Part shown: positions 53,773 to 64,000 of the stretch, in pieces
Layout: the number at the start of each line of letters is the position of its first letter
Position numbering within the stretch: position 1 is the stretch's first letter
NCBI RefSeq assembly: GCF_000428825.1
Contig: NZ_AUAR01000003.1
Coordinates: 186,001 to 250,000, forward strand
Direction of reading: 5' to 3'
Length of the DNA stretch: 64,000 nt
Source: Desulfomicrobium escambiense DSM 10707
GTDB lineage: Bacteria; Desulfobacterota; Desulfovibrionia; Desulfovibrionales; Desulfomicrobiaceae
Translations under genes and position numbers: made by a program
The notes under the pieces: model-generated
Seen by the model: the letters and a program-made list of their open reading frames with translations, nothing else
Told to the model about the DNA's origin: nothing
Databases searched by the model: none

Positions 53773-54683
53773 GACTGTGTCCTCACCTGATTTTCAGCGT
53801 TGTTTTTGAGATATTCTATCAGCTTCAGGGCTGCCGGGAAGAGGGAACGCTTCGTGTTGAACACGACGTAAAACGAGCGTTCCATCTGCAGACCGGGCAA
53901 ATCCAAGGCGACCAGGCGCCCTGTTCGCAATTCGGGGCCAACGGTGATCGCGGAGGTTATTGCAGCGCCCATCCCGGCCGAGAGACAGCGCGCCATGGCG
54001 CCGGCATTGCGGACCATCATGACGGTGCGCAGCGAATTCACGTCGATGGAGAAGCCGGCCAGACTCGCCGCCATTGCCATCCGCGTGCCGGAGCCCTCCT
54101 CGCGCATGACCCACGGCAGGCTGCGCAGCAACTCCTCAGGGGGGAGATGCGCGGTGCGATCTCTCAGGGCTGGTGTCATGACAAGCACGAGGGAGTCCGT
54201 GGCGATAGGCTCGAAATGGAGGTCGGGAGACTCGAAATGGCCGCCGACCACCCCGAGCATCAACGCGTTGTCGCGAACCCGGCTGACGATGTCTTCGGAG
54301 TCTGCGATGTGCAGGTCCATGATGACCTCTGGGTAGGTCTGCCAGAATCCGGCCAGAAGAGGCGGCAGGATGTAATTGGCCGGAATGGTGCTTCCGCCGA
54401 GGTCGAGCTTGCCGGTGATGCGATCCTGCAGCTTCCGGATTTCGGAAATGGCAAGTTCAGATGCTTCGAATATGCGCTTGGCATGCTGATAGAGCACGTC
54501 TCCGGCCTTGGTTGGCACCACGGTCCGGCCGATGCGGTCGAAAAGCTGCACTTCGAGTTCCTGCTCAAGCGATGCGACATGCGCGCTGATGGTCGGCTGG
54601 GAAAGATACAGCTCCTTCCCGGCCCGAGAAAAACTCCGGTTTTCGTACACCTTGGAAAACGCTTCAATCTTCCGTATATCCAT
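53769..54683 (-). CDS. LysR family regulator, selenium-metabolism-associated type
   Basis: A 304-residue LysR protein: N-terminal winged helix (MDIRKIEAFSKVYENRSFSR, SQPTISAHVASLEQEL) and a periplasmic-binding-like effector domain from about residue 90. It overlaps selD by four bases, the arrangement of the LysR regulators linked to selenium metabolism in anaerobes. ATG 54683 has AAGGA about 11 bases upstream; an in-frame TTG at 54692 is adjacent to that site. Its target is probably a selenium-responsive gene set; the ligand is unknown. Confidence 0.85.
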   Translation of the reverse strand: MDIRKIEAFSKVYENRSFSRAGKELYLSQPTISAHVASLEQELEVQLFDRIGRTVVPTKAGDVLYQHAKRIFEASELAISEIRKLQDRITGKLDLGGSTIPANYILPPLLAGFWQTYPEVIMDLHIADSEDIVSRVRDNALMLGVVGGHFESPDLHFEPIATDSLVLVMTPALRDRTAHLPPEELLRSLPWVMREEGSGTRMAMAASLAGFSIDVNSLRTVMMVRNAGAMARCLSAGMGAAITSAITVGPELRTGRLVALDLPGLQMERSFYVVFNTKRSLFPAALKLIEYLKNNAENQVRTQS

Positions 54684-54726
54684 AATGAGCAATCCTTGGC
54701 ATAGATAAAAACGATAGATATAGTTA

Positions 54727-54757
54727 AAAAATAAGGCAGCCGTGCTGCCTTATTTTT
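54727..54757. terminator. Terminator at the end of the ribosomal operon
   Basis: A perfect 14-bp stem (54727-54740 with 54744-54757) with A/T-rich flanks. On the minus strand it ends the rplQ transcript and runs into a T stretch; the lysR promoter must lie in the ~80 bases around it. Confidence 0.9.
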
Positions 54758-54763
54758 GCTCAA

Positions 54764-55154
54764 CTATTCTTCGCTCTTCCCAGTTTCCTCAGCAGGTGCG
54801 GATTCGGCCAGTCGCGTGAATTCGATCATGGCCATGGGTGCACTGTCACCGACGCGCGGGATGCCGAACTTGACGACACGCGTGTAACCGCCGGGGATTT
54901 CCTTGAAGCGCGGGCCGATCTCATTGAAGAGCTTCTGCACGCTGTGATGGCTGCCCAGTATCGCATAGGCTTGACGACGGGCGTGCAGGCTATCCACGAG
55001 AGCCATGGTGACCAGCTTGTCGGCCAGGATGCGCAGTTCCTTGGCCTTGGCTTCCGTGGTCCGGATGCGCTCGTGCTCGACCAGGGAACGGGCCATATTC
55101 TTCATCAGGGCCTTGCGGTGTTCCCACGTGCGCCCCAGTTTTCGACCAGAGTTT

Positions 55155-55165
<11 letters not shown>
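54764..55165 (-). CDS. rplQ: 50S ribosomal protein L17
   Basis: A 133-residue protein with the L17 start [20 protein letters not shown] and the [20 protein letters not shown] strand. Last gene of the joined spc-alpha operon; its start overlaps the rpoA end by 11 bases, so translation is coupled. The acidic C-terminal tail of ~15 residues is short. Confidence 0.98.
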
Positions 55166-56201
<1,036 letters not shown>

Positions 56202-56213
56202 GTTTACCGCCTG

Positions 56214-56840
56214 CTATTTGGAGTAGAGTTCAACAATCAACTGCTCCGTCATCGGGAAAGTGATATCTTCTCTGGTCGGGAAAGCCTTGACGGATCCCTT
56301 CAGGGCAGGAGCATCGATCTCGAGCCATGCAGGCACGCCACGACGGGCGACAACTTCCAAAGCTTCGTTAATGACGAGATTCTTCTTGGTGCGATCGCGC
56401 ACTTCAAGAACGTCACCCGGCTTCATCTGAATCGACGGCACGCTGACGCGACGACCGTTCAGAAGGAAAATCCCATGACGAACCATCTGACGGGCCTGGC
56501 TGCGCGAATTGGCGAAACCGAGCTTGTACGCGACGTTGTCGATGCGCGTTTCAAGCAGGGTCAGCAGATTCGTACCGGTGACGCCCTTGCGGCGTTCGGC
56601 TTCCTCGAAATAACGGCGGAACTGGCCCTCGAGAATGCCGTACATCTTTCTCACCTTCTGCTTCTCGCGCAGCTGGAGAGCGTAATCACTGGGTTTCTTG
56701 CGTGCTTTGCCGTGATCGCCGGGCGCATAGGCGCGACGCTCGAAAGCACACTTGTCCGTGTAACATCTATCGCCTTTCAGAAAAAGCTTTCCGCCTTCTC
56801 TACGGCAAATCCTGCATTTTGGGCCTGTATATCTAGCCAA
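56214..56840 (-). CDS. rpsD: 30S ribosomal protein S4
   Basis: A 208-residue protein beginning [20 protein letters not shown]; the N-terminal cysteines (CRIC with Cys26 and Cys31) form the C+ zinc-type site. The S4 RNA-binding domain has [20 protein letters not shown]. In many bacteria S4 autoregulates the alpha operon. Confidence 0.98.
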   Translation of the reverse strand: MARYTGPKCRICRREGGKLFLKGDRCYTDKCAFERRAYAPGDHGKARKKPSDYALQLREKQKVRKMYGILEGQFRRYFEEAERRKGVTGTNLLTLLETRIDNVAYKLGFANSRSQARQMVRHGIFLLNGRRVSVPSIQMKPGDVLEVRDRTKKNLVINEALEVVARRGVPAWLEIDAPALKGSVKAFPTREDITFPMTEQLIVELYSK

Positions 56841-56851
56841 GGTAAAACCCC

Positions 56852-57241
56852 CTATACTCTACGACGTTTGGGCGGACGACAACCATTGTGCGGAATCGGC
56901 GTGACGTCGCGGATAAAGGCGACGCGCAGGCCGACGGCGTTGATGGCGCGCATGGCGGACTCACGTCCGGAACCGGGTCCCTTCACGAGAATGCCGACGG
57001 TGCGCATGCCGCAGTCCATGGCTTTGCGGGCAGCGGTCTCCGCTGCTTTCTGAGCCGCGAAGGGGGTGTTCTTGCGGGACCCCTTAAACCCGGATGCACC
57101 GGAACTCGCCCAGCTGATGACGTTCCCTGTGGGATCGGTGAACGTGATGATCGTATTATTGAACGTGCTGTTCACATGAGCGATACCCGTGGGGATATTT
57201 CTCTTTTCCTTTTTCTTGATGACTCTCTGAGGTCTTGCCAT
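56852..57241 (-). CDS. rpsK: 30S ribosomal protein S11
   Basis: A 129-residue protein with [19 protein letters not shown] and the C-terminal [18 protein letters not shown] characteristic of S11, including the NG site that can isomerise to isoaspartate in S11 proteins. It lies 18 bases after rpsM. Confidence 0.98.
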   Translation of the reverse strand: MARPQRVIKKKEKRNIPTGIAHVNSTFNNTIITFTDPTGNVISWASSGASGFKGSRKNTPFAAQKAAETAARKAMDCGMRTVGILVKGPGSGRESAMRAINAVGLRVAFIRDVTPIPHNGCRPPKRRRV

Positions 57242-57259
57242 GTGTCTGTCTCCACCCAG

Positions 57260-57631
57260 TTACTTTTTCTTCTTACCAACAATGGCTCTGCGTGGACCCT
57301 TGCGTGTGCGCGCGTTGGTATGCGTGCGCTGTCCGCGACAAGGCAAGCCGCGTCGATGTCTCAGTCCTCTGTAGCAACCAATGTCCATGAGGCGCTTGAT
57401 GTTGGCAACGACTTCGCGACGCAGATCACCCTCGACCTTGTAATTGGCCTCAAGTTCTTTGCGCAGGATGTTGACGTCGTCCGCAGTGAGGTCATCACTG
57501 TTCTTGGTCCAATCAATGCCCGTAGAATCAAGGATTTTGAGAGCTGTAGCCCGGCCGATCCCGTAAATATATGTCAATGCAATATCGAGCCTTTTATTTC
57601 TCGGCAAATCTACACCAACTAATCTTGCCAC
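57260..57631 (-). CDS. rpsM: 30S ribosomal protein S13
   Basis: A 123-residue protein: [20 protein letters not shown] start, helix-two-turn-helix region and the [20 protein letters not shown] segment with a basic [13 protein letters not shown] tail that reaches the P-site tRNA. It follows rpmJ by 15 bases. Confidence 0.98.
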   Translation of the reverse strand: MARLVGVDLPRNKRLDIALTYIYGIGRATALKILDSTGIDWTKNSDDLTADDVNILRKELEANYKVEGDLRREVVANIKRLMDIGCYRGLRHRRGLPCRGQRTHTNARTRKGPRRAIVGKKKK

Positions 57632-57646
57632 AATATCCCCCTATCC

Positions 57647-57760
57647 TTAACCCTGTCTTTGTTTATGCCGCGTATTGTCGCAGATCACACGAAGCACGCC
57701 TTTGCGCTTGATGATCTTGCATTTGGGACAAATCTTGCGAACTGAAGGTCTAACTTTCAT
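57647..57760 (-). CDS. rpmJ: 50S ribosomal protein L36
   Basis: A 37-residue protein reading [20 protein letters not shown] and ending KQRQG. Cys11, Cys14, Cys27 and His32 form the zinc site, so this is the zinc-binding (C+) version. Too short for usual gene calling but unmistakable by sequence and position between map and rpsM. Confidence 0.97.
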   Translation of the reverse strand: MKVRPSVRKICPKCKIIKRKGVLRVICDNTRHKQRQG

Positions 57761-57798
57761 TGAATCCCCCGAAGCTTTTCAATTGGATCCCAGTCGGC

Positions 57799-58563
57799 TT
57801 ACAGCTGGCTGAGAATGATTGGTCCGTCCTTGGTAATCGCCACAGAATGTTCAAAATGAGCTGACAGGCTTCTATCTTTGGTTACAGCGGTCCACCCGTC
57901 GGAGAGGATTTCGACCTGGTCGGACCCCATGGCAACCATTGGCTCAATGGCGAGCACCATACCCGGCTTCAAAGGCAGTCTCGAGCTGTCCCGCGGCACG
58001 AAATTGGGGATTTCCGGCTTCTCATGAAGCATCCGGCCAATTCCATGCCCTACGAAACGCTTGACTACGGAGTACCCTTGAGCTTCGACACATTCCTGTA
58101 CAGCCCGTGAAATATCGTAAAGGTCGTTTCCTGGCTTGGCCCGGGCAATCCCTCTATACAGGGAGTCCCGGGTGACTTCCAGCAAACGGGCCGCGCCCTC
58201 ACTGATATTTCCTACAGGAAAGGTCCTTGCGGTATCACCGTAAAAACCCTGAAACTTCACACCAAAATCTATGGACAGAATGTCTCCGTCCCGCAAAGGC
58301 GTCTTGGTGGGAAAACCGTGCACGACCACTTCGTTGAGCGAGCAGCAGAGCGCGTACGGAAAACCAAGATACCCCTTGAACGCCGGAACAACCCCGTAGT
58401 GAGCACAGAGGTCGTTCGCCTTTTCCTCAAGGTCCCAGGATGAAACTCCGGGAGCCACCATCTGCCCGAGTGCATCGAGAATAAGAGCACCGATGCGGTT
58501 GGCTTCCCGGAGTAGAGCTATCTCCTGATCATTTTTCAGGAAGATGCCTCTATGCTTTTTCAA
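57799..58563 (-). CDS. map: Methionine aminopeptidase, type I
   Basis: A 254-residue metallopeptidase removing N-terminal Met. Metal ligands are visible: two Asp in SIDFGVKFQGFYGDTARTF, His in FVGHGIGRMLHEKP, Glu in AIEPMVA and Glu in FEHSVAIT. It starts at TTG 58563, overlapping the secY stop (TTGA), so translation is coupled. adk and infA, which often sit between secY and rpmJ, are absent. Confidence 0.95.
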   Translation of the reverse strand: MKKHRGIFLKNDQEIALLREANRIGALILDALGQMVAPGVSSWDLEEKANDLCAHYGVVPAFKGYLGFPYALCCSLNEVVVHGFPTKTPLRDGDILSIDFGVKFQGFYGDTARTFPVGNISEGAARLLEVTRDSLYRGIARAKPGNDLYDISRAVQECVEAQGYSVVKRFVGHGIGRMLHEKPEIPNFVPRDSSRLPLKPGMVLAIEPMVAMGSDQVEILSDGWTAVTKDRSLSAHFEHSVAITKDGPIILSQL

Positions 58564-59873
58564 CCCTGTCTGCCCTTGATCTTTGCCTTGGCCAGCAGGC
58601 CGTCATAACGCCCCGAAATGAGATGGGACTGGACCTGGGCCATGGTGTCCATGGCTACGCCCACGACAATGAGTAGCGACGTGCCGCCATAATAGAAGGG
58701 CACATTGAACTGCTTCATGAGCACCATGGGCAAAACGCAGACGGTGGAGATATACAAAGCGCCCCACAAAGTCAAACGCGTCAGAACCTTGTCGATATAC
58801 TCGTTCGTCTTGAAACCAGGACGGATGCCTGGAACGAAAGCCCCTTGTTTCTTGAGGTTTTCGGAGATTTCCTTGGGATCGAAGACGATGGCGGTATAGA
58901 AGAAGCAAAAAAAGACGATGAAGCCGACAAAACAAATGTTGTAGAGCAACGAATCGGGCCGGAAATAATCGGACATGCGATTCAGGAACTCGACATGGGA
59001 GAAGTTAGCGATCGTCGCAGGAAACATCAGAATCGAAGAGGCAAAGATCGGCGGAATGACACCGGCGGTATTGATTCGCAGAGGAAGGTGACTCGTCTGC
59101 CCACCGTACATTTTCCGCCCGACCATCCGTTTTGCGTAATGGATGGGGATTCTGCGCTGCGCACGCTCCATGAACGTAATGCCCACGAGCACTCCGGCCA
59201 TGACGACCAGAACGAGCAGCACGGTGAACAGGGATACGTCGCCCGCGGTAAACAGGCGGAACGACTTTCCGATCCCGCTGGGCAGACCTGCGATGATGCC
59301 AGCGCAGATGATGAGGCTGATGCCGTTGCCGATCCCTTTTTCCGTGATCTTCTCGCCGAGCCACATAATGAATATCGTCCCGGCCGTAAGGGTCAGGACG
59401 GTGATCAGACGGAATCCCCAGCCGGGCATATACACGATGGCAGCCCCGGTGGGGCTGGTCATGCTTTCGACGCCGACGGCGATTCCAAGACCCTGGATGA
59501 CGGAAATGAGAACGGTTCCGTATCTGGTGTACTGAGTGATCTTCTTCCGTCCGGCAGCTCCCTCCTCCTTGCTCAGTCTCTTGAGTTCGGGACTGACAAC
59601 GGTCAGGAGCTGCAGGATGATGGAAGCGGAGATGTACGGCATGATGCCCAAGGCGAAAATGGACAGATTCTTGAGACCGCCGCCCGAGAACATGTCAAAG
59701 AGACCGAAGAGCGTGTTCTGGGCGTTGGCAAAGAAGTCCGCCAGGGCGTTACCGTCAACACCGGGTATCGGCAGATGCACACCGACACGGTATACGGCCA
59801 GAAGAAGAAAAGTCCAGATGAACTTGCTTTTCAGCTCCGACGTGCCAGTGTTTGCGCCTTTGGATATACTCAC
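58560..59873 (-). CDS. secY: Preprotein translocase subunit SecY
   Basis: A 437-residue ten-helix channel protein. RVGVHLPIPGVD in the first helix region, the plug, PYISASIILQLLTVVSP and the C-terminal cytoplasmic loop GIRPGFKTNEYIDKVLTRLT are standard. It forms SecYEG in the inner membrane. It follows rplO by five bases. Confidence 0.98.
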   Translation of the reverse strand: MSISKGANTGTSELKSKFIWTFLLLAVYRVGVHLPIPGVDGNALADFFANAQNTLFGLFDMFSGGGLKNLSIFALGIMPYISASIILQLLTVVSPELKRLSKEEGAAGRKKITQYTRYGTVLISVIQGLGIAVGVESMTSPTGAAIVYMPGWGFRLITVLTLTAGTIFIMWLGEKITEKGIGNGISLIICAGIIAGLPSGIGKSFRLFTAGDVSLFTVLLVLVVMAGVLVGITFMERAQRRIPIHYAKRMVGRKMYGGQTSHLPLRINTAGVIPPIFASSILMFPATIANFSHVEFLNRMSDYFRPDSLLYNICFVGFIVFFCFFYTAIVFDPKEISENLKKQGAFVPGIRPGFKTNEYIDKVLTRLTLWGALYISTVCVLPMVLMKQFNVPFYYGGTSLLIVVGVAMDTMAQVQSHLISGRYDGLLAKAKIKGRQG

Positions 59874-59878
59874 AATAG

Positions 59879-60325
59879 TTATCCTTCGATGGAGATTGCT
59901 TCACCACCAGCGGCAGTGATCTTCTCGACGGCCTGCTTGCTGAACTTGTGTGCAGTGATCTTCAGCACCTTGCCGGCCTCACCGTCGCCGAGGATCTTGA
60001 CGGGCATGTTGCGATCGACGAGACCGGCAGCATACAGATCCTCGATGGTCACTTCGCTCTTGTCGGCGAAAGCGGCGTACACGGTAGACAGGTTCAGGCC
60101 CTGGTACACGACACGGAAGGGATTCTTGAACCCACGCTTGGGCAATCGGCGATAAAGGCGCATCTGGCCGCCTTCAAACCACGGAGCCACGCCGCCGCCG
60201 GCGCGGGCGTTCTGACCCTTATGGCCCTTGCCGGAGGTTCCGCCCTGGCCGGACGCGGTGCCGCGGCCAATTCTCTTCACCTTGGCGCGTTCCTCGGGAA
60301 ACGGATAGAGTTCGTGCAGGTTCAT
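59879..60325 (-). CDS. rplO: 50S ribosomal protein L15
   Basis: A 148-residue protein: MNLHELYPFPEERAKVKRIG start, glycine-rich GRGTASGQGGTSGKGHKGQN segment and GGEAISIEG end. Its ATG overlaps the rpmD stop by one base (TAATG). Confidence 0.98.
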   Translation of the reverse strand: MNLHELYPFPEERAKVKRIGRGTASGQGGTSGKGHKGQNARAGGGVAPWFEGGQMRLYRRLPKRGFKNPFRVVYQGLNLSTVYAAFADKSEVTIEDLYAAGLVDRNMPVKILGDGEAGKVLKITAHKFSKQAVEKITAAGGEAISIEG

Positions 60326-60495
60326 TATTGAATAACCTCGACAAGATGCTTGACTTTATTGATCATCCCGCGAACGCATTCGTTATCGGGAAGCGTACGG
60401 ACCTGGTTGAGCTTGGTGAAACCGAGAGCCTTCACGGTGCGCTTCTGAGCGGGATTCTGCGTGATCAGGCTCTTTGTCAGTTTAATCGTGATCAT
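60325..60495 (-). CDS. rpmD: 50S ribosomal protein L30
   Basis: A 56-residue protein starting MITIKLTKSLITQNPAQKRT and ending KHLVEVIQ; the KALGFTKLNQVRTLPDN segment is the L30 core. Very short but in its conserved place between rpsE and rplO. Confidence 0.97.
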   Translation of the reverse strand: MITIKLTKSLITQNPAQKRTVKALGFTKLNQVRTLPDNECVRGMINKVKHLVEVIQ

Positions 60496-60503
60496 AACTG
60501 CAC

Positions 60504-60995
60504 CTATTTTCTCTTGATGGTGAGGGACTTGCCCCTCATCCGTCCGACGTGTTCGGCGCTACGAAGCGAGCGCAATCCGGCAAACGTGGCGCGAAGAACA
60601 TTGTGCGGATTGTTCGTGCCAATGGCCTTGGTCAGGATGTCATGGACGCCGACGGCCTCCATGACAGCACGAACCGGTCCGCCGGCGATGATGCCGGTAC
60701 CTGCGGACGCGGGCTTGAGGAGCACGTGCCCGGCGCCGAAGTTCCCAACGATCTCGTAGGGAATGGTGCCATCCAGAAGTTCGACCTTCTGCATGCTTTT
60801 CCTGGCCCGGTCGGTAGCTTTCTTGATGGCGTCCGGCACCTGGTTGGCCTTACCCAGGCCGAATCCGACGGTACCCTTGCCATCGCCTACGACGACCAGA
60901 GCGCTGAAACTGAATCGGCGGCCACCCTTAACAACTTTGGCGACGCGATTGAGATAGACTATTTTCTCAATGAGTTCAAATTCGTTCTGTTGCAT
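60504..60995 (-). CDS. rpsE: 30S ribosomal protein S5
   Basis: A 163-residue protein with [20 protein letters not shown] and the [20 protein letters not shown] loop of S5. It helps maintain decoding fidelity. It lies eight bases upstream of rpmD. Confidence 0.98.
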   Translation of the reverse strand: MQQNEFELIEKIVYLNRVAKVVKGGRRFSFSALVVVGDGKGTVGFGLGKANQVPDAIKKATDRARKSMQKVELLDGTIPYEIVGNFGAGHVLLKPASAGTGIIAGGPVRAVMEAVGVHDILTKAIGTNNPHNVLRATFAGLRSLRSAEHVGRMRGKSLTIKRK

Positions 60996-61007
60996 GGATG
61001 TCCTCTA

Positions 61008-61361
61008 TTAAAAATTTAAGCCGCCTTCTCTGGCTCCATCGGCAACGGCCTTGATCCGGCCATGGTACACGAAGCCGTTGCGATCAAAGACCACGGAAGT
61101 GATGCTCTTCTTGATCGCCTCTTCGGCAACTTTCTTTCCCACCAACTTCGCGTTCTCGACAGTCAGGCGAGTGTTGTCGCCTTCCAGGCTCAGCGTGGAA
61201 GCAGAAGCCAGGGTCGCGCCGGCAAGATCGTCGATGATCTGGGCGTAAATGTGCTTGTTAGACCGGTAAACAACAAGACGCGGACGGTCGGGCGAGCCGT
61301 TGACCTTTTTGCGAATCCGGGTCTTGCGGTTCTTACGGGCTTCTTCACGTGATAATTTCAT
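61008..61361 (-). CDS. rplR: 50S ribosomal protein L18
   Basis: A 117-residue 5S rRNA-binding protein: [20 protein letters not shown] and the [20 protein letters not shown] end are diagnostic. Gap of 12 bases to rpsE. Confidence 0.98.
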   Translation of the reverse strand: MKLSREEARKNRKTRIRKKVNGSPDRPRLVVYRSNKHIYAQIIDDLAGATLASASTLSLEGDNTRLTVENAKLVGKKVAEEAIKKSITSVVFDRNGFVYHGRIKAVADGAREGGLNF

Positions 61362-61369
61362 GGCGTATC

Positions 61370-61909
61370 CTATTTCTTGCCGCCGGATTTGCCGGCCTTG
61401 CGACGGATAGTCTCATCAGAGTACTTAATGCCCTTGCCCTTGTACGGTTCCGGCGGACGCACACGACGGATCTGAGCGGCCACTTCGCCGACAACCTGCT
61501 TGTCGCACCCGGAAATGGTGATCTTGGTGTTGTCCACCTTGGCCTGTACGCCGGCGGGGAGCACGAAGTTGACCGGATGCGAAAAGCCGACATTAAGAAC
61601 GACCGTGTTACCCTGGACGTTGACCTTGTAGCCGACACCAATGACGTCGAGAGTCTTCTCGAAGCCTTTGGTCACGCCGGTGACGGCGTTGGCCAGCAAG
61701 GTTCTCCGCAGCCCGTGCTGCTGACGGGCGATGCGGGTATCTTCCGCAGGGGTCACGAAAATCGTATTGTTTTCGACCTTAACTTCAATGGCGGGGTGCG
61801 TGGCCAGGGAAAGAGCGCCCTTGGGCCCCTTCACTTCGATCACGCCCTCCGCGATTTTGAAATCAACACCGCTGGGGATGCTGATGGGCTGTTTTCCTAC
61901 ACGAGACAT
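61370..61909 (-). CDS. rplF: 50S ribosomal protein L6
   Basis: A 179-residue two-domain protein: [20 protein letters not shown] start and the [21 protein letters not shown]-terminal signature near the sarcin-ricin loop contact. Confidence 0.98.
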   Translation of the reverse strand: MSRVGKQPISIPSGVDFKIAEGVIEVKGPKGALSLATHPAIEVKVENNTIFVTPAEDTRIARQQHGLRRTLLANAVTGVTKGFEKTLDVIGVGYKVNVQGNTVVLNVGFSHPVNFVLPAGVQAKVDNTKITISGCDKQVVGEVAAQIRRVRPPEPYKGKGIKYSDETIRRKAGKSGGKK

Positions 61910-61918
61910 AGCGATCTC

Positions 61919-62302
61919 CTACCAAATCTCACAAAGAAGTTCGCCGCCAACGCCGATTTCGGCAGCCTTTTTGCCTTCAAGGATGCCCTTGGAGGTCGAC
62001 AAGATGCAGATGCCGAGGCCATTCTGGACAGAAGGAATCGACTTAGCACCGACATAAATTCGGCGGCCGGGCTTGCTGATTCTCTTCAGACCAGCGACGA
62101 CGGGCTTGTTCTCGTGGTATTTCAGATCGACCAGGAGAGCTTCGTTCTCCTTGGCATACCCGTTGATATAGCCTTCTTCGTTCAATATTTTAAGCAGCGC
62201 CTCGCGGGTGCGACTGGGCGGAACGGAGACACTGGAATGCATCGCCTTGTATGCATTACGAATTCGAGTCAACAAATCTGCGATAGGATCTATGACAGAC
62301 AT
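61919..62302 (-). CDS. rpsH: 30S ribosomal protein S8
   Basis: A 127-residue protein: DPIADLLTRIRNAYKAMHSS start and GLGICILSTSKGILEGKKA C-terminal core. In E. coli S8 represses the spc operon by binding near rplE; I did not identify that site here. Confidence 0.98.
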   Translation of the reverse strand: MSVIDPIADLLTRIRNAYKAMHSSVSVPPSRTREALLKILNEEGYINGYAKENEALLVDLKYHENKPVVAGLKRISKPGRRIYVGAKSIPSVQNGLGICILSTSKGILEGKKAAEIGVGGELLCEIW

Positions 62303-62315
62303 GAGCGTACCTCAT

Positions 62316-62501
62316 TTACCAACTAGATTTTCTTACGCCTGGCAATTCACCGGCAAGGGCCATATTCCTGAAGCAGATTCTGCAAATGCCAAACTTGCGC
62401 ATAAAGGCCCTGGGACGGCCGCAAATAGGACACCTGTTGTACTGGCGTGTGGAAAATTTGGGCTTCCGCTGCGCCTTGACCATGAGTGATGTGCGAGTCA
62501 A
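62316..62501 (-). CDS. rpsN: 30S ribosomal protein S14, zinc type
   Basis: A 61-residue S14 type Z with [20 protein letters not shown] giving four zinc cysteines, and the [11 protein letters not shown] end. TTG 62501 is chosen: AAGGAGG lies seven bases upstream and the product is exactly the standard 61 residues; the first ATG would cut six residues. Confidence 0.96.
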   Translation of the reverse strand: MTRTSLMVKAQRKPKFSTRQYNRCPICGRPRAFMRKFGICRICFRNMALAGELPGVRKSSW

Positions 62502-62514
62502 GTTACACTCCTCC

Positions 62515-63054
62515 TTACTTCTTGAAGGGCATTCCAAGAAGCTTCAACAGCGTCTTGCCTTCTTTGTCAGTCTGGGCAGTAGTTACGACTGTAATATTCA
62601 TACCCACAGGCTTCTCGATCTTGTCCATTTCAATTTCCGGAAAGATCGTATGTTCCTTGATGCCCAGGGTATAATTTCCACGTCCGTCAAAGCCTCTGTC
62701 CGGAACACCGCGGAAGTCGCGGACTCGGGGAAGGGCGATGACAATGAGCTTTTCGAGGAAAGCCCACATTGCGTCTCCGCGAAGCGATACACGGCAGCCT
62801 ACAGGCATTCCCTCGCGCAGTTTGAAAGCGGCGATGGACTTCTTTGCCCGCGTTACAACAGCCCGCTGACCAGCAATCAGAGACAAATCGCGTACAGAAT
62901 CCTGAATGATTTTGTTATTCTGGCTACCCTCACCAAGTCCCATGTTCAATGAGACGCACTTGATCGAAGGAATCTGCATTACAGACTTGTAATTGAATTC
63001 CTTCGCGAGTTCGGGAGCGACTTTATCTTTGTAGATCGTTTCGAAACTACTCAT
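62515..63054 (-). CDS. rplE: 50S ribosomal protein L5
   Basis: A 179-residue 5S rRNA-binding protein: [20 protein letters not shown] and [20 protein letters not shown] with the family end [20 protein letters not shown]. Confidence 0.98.
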   Translation of the reverse strand: MSSFETIYKDKVAPELAKEFNYKSVMQIPSIKCVSLNMGLGEGSQNNKIIQDSVRDLSLIAGQRAVVTRAKKSIAAFKLREGMPVGCRVSLRGDAMWAFLEKLIVIALPRVRDFRGVPDRGFDGRGNYTLGIKEHTIFPEIEMDKIEKPVGMNITVVTTAQTDKEGKTLLKLLGMPFKK

Positions 63055-63063
63055 TGCTGCACC

Positions 63064-63393
63064 TTAGCTGATCGTTTCATTGCATTTTTTGCAATAACGA
63101 ACTTTCTTGTTATCGTCGGTAATCTTGTAGCCGAGGCGAGTCGGCTTGGAGCAGGCGTTGCAAATCACCTGAACATTGGAAATATCCAGGGGCATTTCCT
63201 TCTCGACAATCCCACCCGGCTGGTTGTTGTAGGGATTGGGCTTGGTGTGCTTCTTCACCATGTTAGCCTTCTCGACAATAACCTGCTTCTTGCTGCGCAG
63301 AATCTTGACAACCTTACCGATCTTGCCCTTGTCTTTTCCGGCAAGAATAATGACGTTGTCATCTTTGTGAATTTTCCAAACCTTGGTAGACAT
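63064..63393 (-). CDS. rplX: 50S ribosomal protein L24
   Basis: A 109-residue protein with the KOW motif ([20 protein letters not shown]) and the [20 protein letters not shown] segment. Its C-terminal part has four cysteines (CNAC and CKKC), a zinc-ribbon version of L24. It lies three bases downstream of rplN. Confidence 0.98.
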   Translation of the reverse strand: MSTKVWKIHKDDNVIILAGKDKGKIGKVVKILRSKKQVIVEKANMVKKHTKPNPYNNQPGGIVEKEMPLDISNVQVICNACSKPTRLGYKITDDNKKVRYCKKCNETIS

Positions 63394-63396
63394 AAC

Positions 63397-63765
63397 TTAC
63401 AACACCTCGGGGGCTAAAGATACGATCTTCATAAAGTTCTTCGCCCGCAATTCACGCGCAACAGGTCCAAAAATACGAGTACCCATAGGCTCAAGGTTCT
63501 TATTCAGCAGCACTGCCGAATTGTTGTCGAAGCGGATGAAGGTTCCGTCGGGGCGTCCGATCTCCTTTGTTGTTCTGACAACTACTGCCTGGAGAACATC
63601 GCCCTTCTTGACCTTGCCATGAGGGATGGCTTCTTTGACGGAGACCATGATAATGTCGCCGACACGAGCATAGCGCCTCTTGCTACCGCCTAGCACCTTG
63701 ATGCAGGCAACCTTTTTGGCTCCGGAATTGTCTGCGACATCCAAAGTCGTCTGCATTTGAATCAT
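63397..63765 (-). CDS. rplN: 50S ribosomal protein L14
   Basis: A 122-residue protein: [20 protein letters not shown] start and the [20 protein letters not shown] end. Standard length; order rpsQ-rplN-rplX-rplE is the usual spc order. Confidence 0.98.
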   Translation of the reverse strand: MIQMQTTLDVADNSGAKKVACIKVLGGSKRRYARVGDIIMVSVKEAIPHGKVKKGDVLQAVVVRTTKEIGRPDGTFIRFDNNSAVLLNKNLEPMGTRIFGPVARELRAKNFMKIVSLAPEVL

Positions 63766-63776
63766 TTTGCAATCCC

Positions 63777-64000
63777 CTACAAAGCTCTTTCAATGATTTT
63801 GACCAGATGCCAATTCTTCCGCGCGCTCAAGGGGCGGTGTTCGACGATCTGAACCTTATCCCCAATGTGACATTCATTGTTGGGGTCATGAGCCATGAAT
63901 TTCTTTCTGCGGCGGATATATTTTTTAAGAACAGGATGTTTGACCAGAGTCTCGACACGGACGACTATAGTCTTGTCGTTCTTATCGCTCACTACGAAGC
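63777..64000 (-). CDS. rpsQ: 30S ribosomal protein S17 (5' end outside the window)
   Basis: At least 74 residues; the frame stays open to the window edge and reads [20 protein letters not shown], so the in-frame GTG at 63992 is internal and the true start lies beyond base 64000. The [17 protein letters not shown] and [14 protein letters not shown] segments are typical. About 10-15 residues are missing. Confidence 0.95.
   Translation of the reverse strand, partial: FVVSDKNDKTIVVRVETLVKHPVLKKYIRRRKKFMAHDPNNECHIGDKVQIVEHRPLSARKNWHLVKIIERAL

Overview
The window looks like chromosomal DNA from a GC-rich, motile, sulfate-reducer-type deltaproteobacterium, most likely Desulfovibrionales (Desulfovibrio/Desulfomicrobium-like). 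This is inferred from the gene families: SulP and TauE/SafE anion permeases, a four-subunit 2-oxoacid:ferredoxin oxidoreductase, a selenocysteine-containing SelD, an XXXCH-type protein, a DUF3568 lipoprotein and a flagellar cluster. I saw no rRNA, tRNA, CRISPR array, prophage or complete insertion sequence.

Layout. 1-2.2 kb: end of a SulP sulfate permease, a small membrane protein and a TauE/SafE exporter. 2.3-5.9 kb: pstSCA behind a recognisable Pho box, with no pstB or phoU. 6-8.5 kb: a DUF475 membrane protein, a Cys-cluster protein and Hsp20. 8.7-13.8 kb: phosphate acyltransferase, an orphan acetolactate synthase small subunit, Tdh and Kbl (threonine to glycine plus acetyl-CoA), and a divergent AsnC/Lrp regulator. 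Palindromes overlap the kbl promoter, and the gaps hold REP-like repeats and a 180-bp element with 35-bp inverted ends. 13.9-17 kb: XXXCH protein, PhoH, DksA/TraR finger, CbiX and a His-rich peptide. 17.2-20.9 kb: a ZraP/ZraS/ZraR-type metal-envelope stress system with a sigma54 promoter and an upstream inverted repeat. 20.9-25.3 kb: a tandemly duplicated NhaD-type antiporter plus universal stress protein cassette.

25.3-38 kb: bioA, queA, the ferredoxin oxidoreductase operon, aroE-tag, an alcohol dehydrogenase overlapping a large histidine kinase, a LysM lytic transglycosylase and a TrmH methyltransferase. 38-44 kb: fliQ, fliP, fliO, fliN, fliM, fliL, two motB genes and motA, all on the minus strand; fliM carries a perfect in-frame 69-bp tandem duplication. 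44-51.2 kb: YggS, Era, TopA, a DUF2156 protein, RecJ and a DUF3568 lipoprotein. 51.2-54.7 kb: a tightly overlapping LysR-selD-ASKHA/ferredoxin operon in which selD is read through an in-frame UGA (Sec15). 54.7-64 kb: a joined spc-alpha ribosomal operon on the minus strand, from rplQ back to rpsQ, including secY, map and rpoA.

Most notable points: the selenium operon with a UGA-containing selD and a co-translated reductive-activation ATPase; the fliM duplication; the antiporter-Usp cassette duplication; the ZraPSR module beside a HypB-N-terminus-like His-rich peptide; and the long-inverted-repeat element next to tdh.
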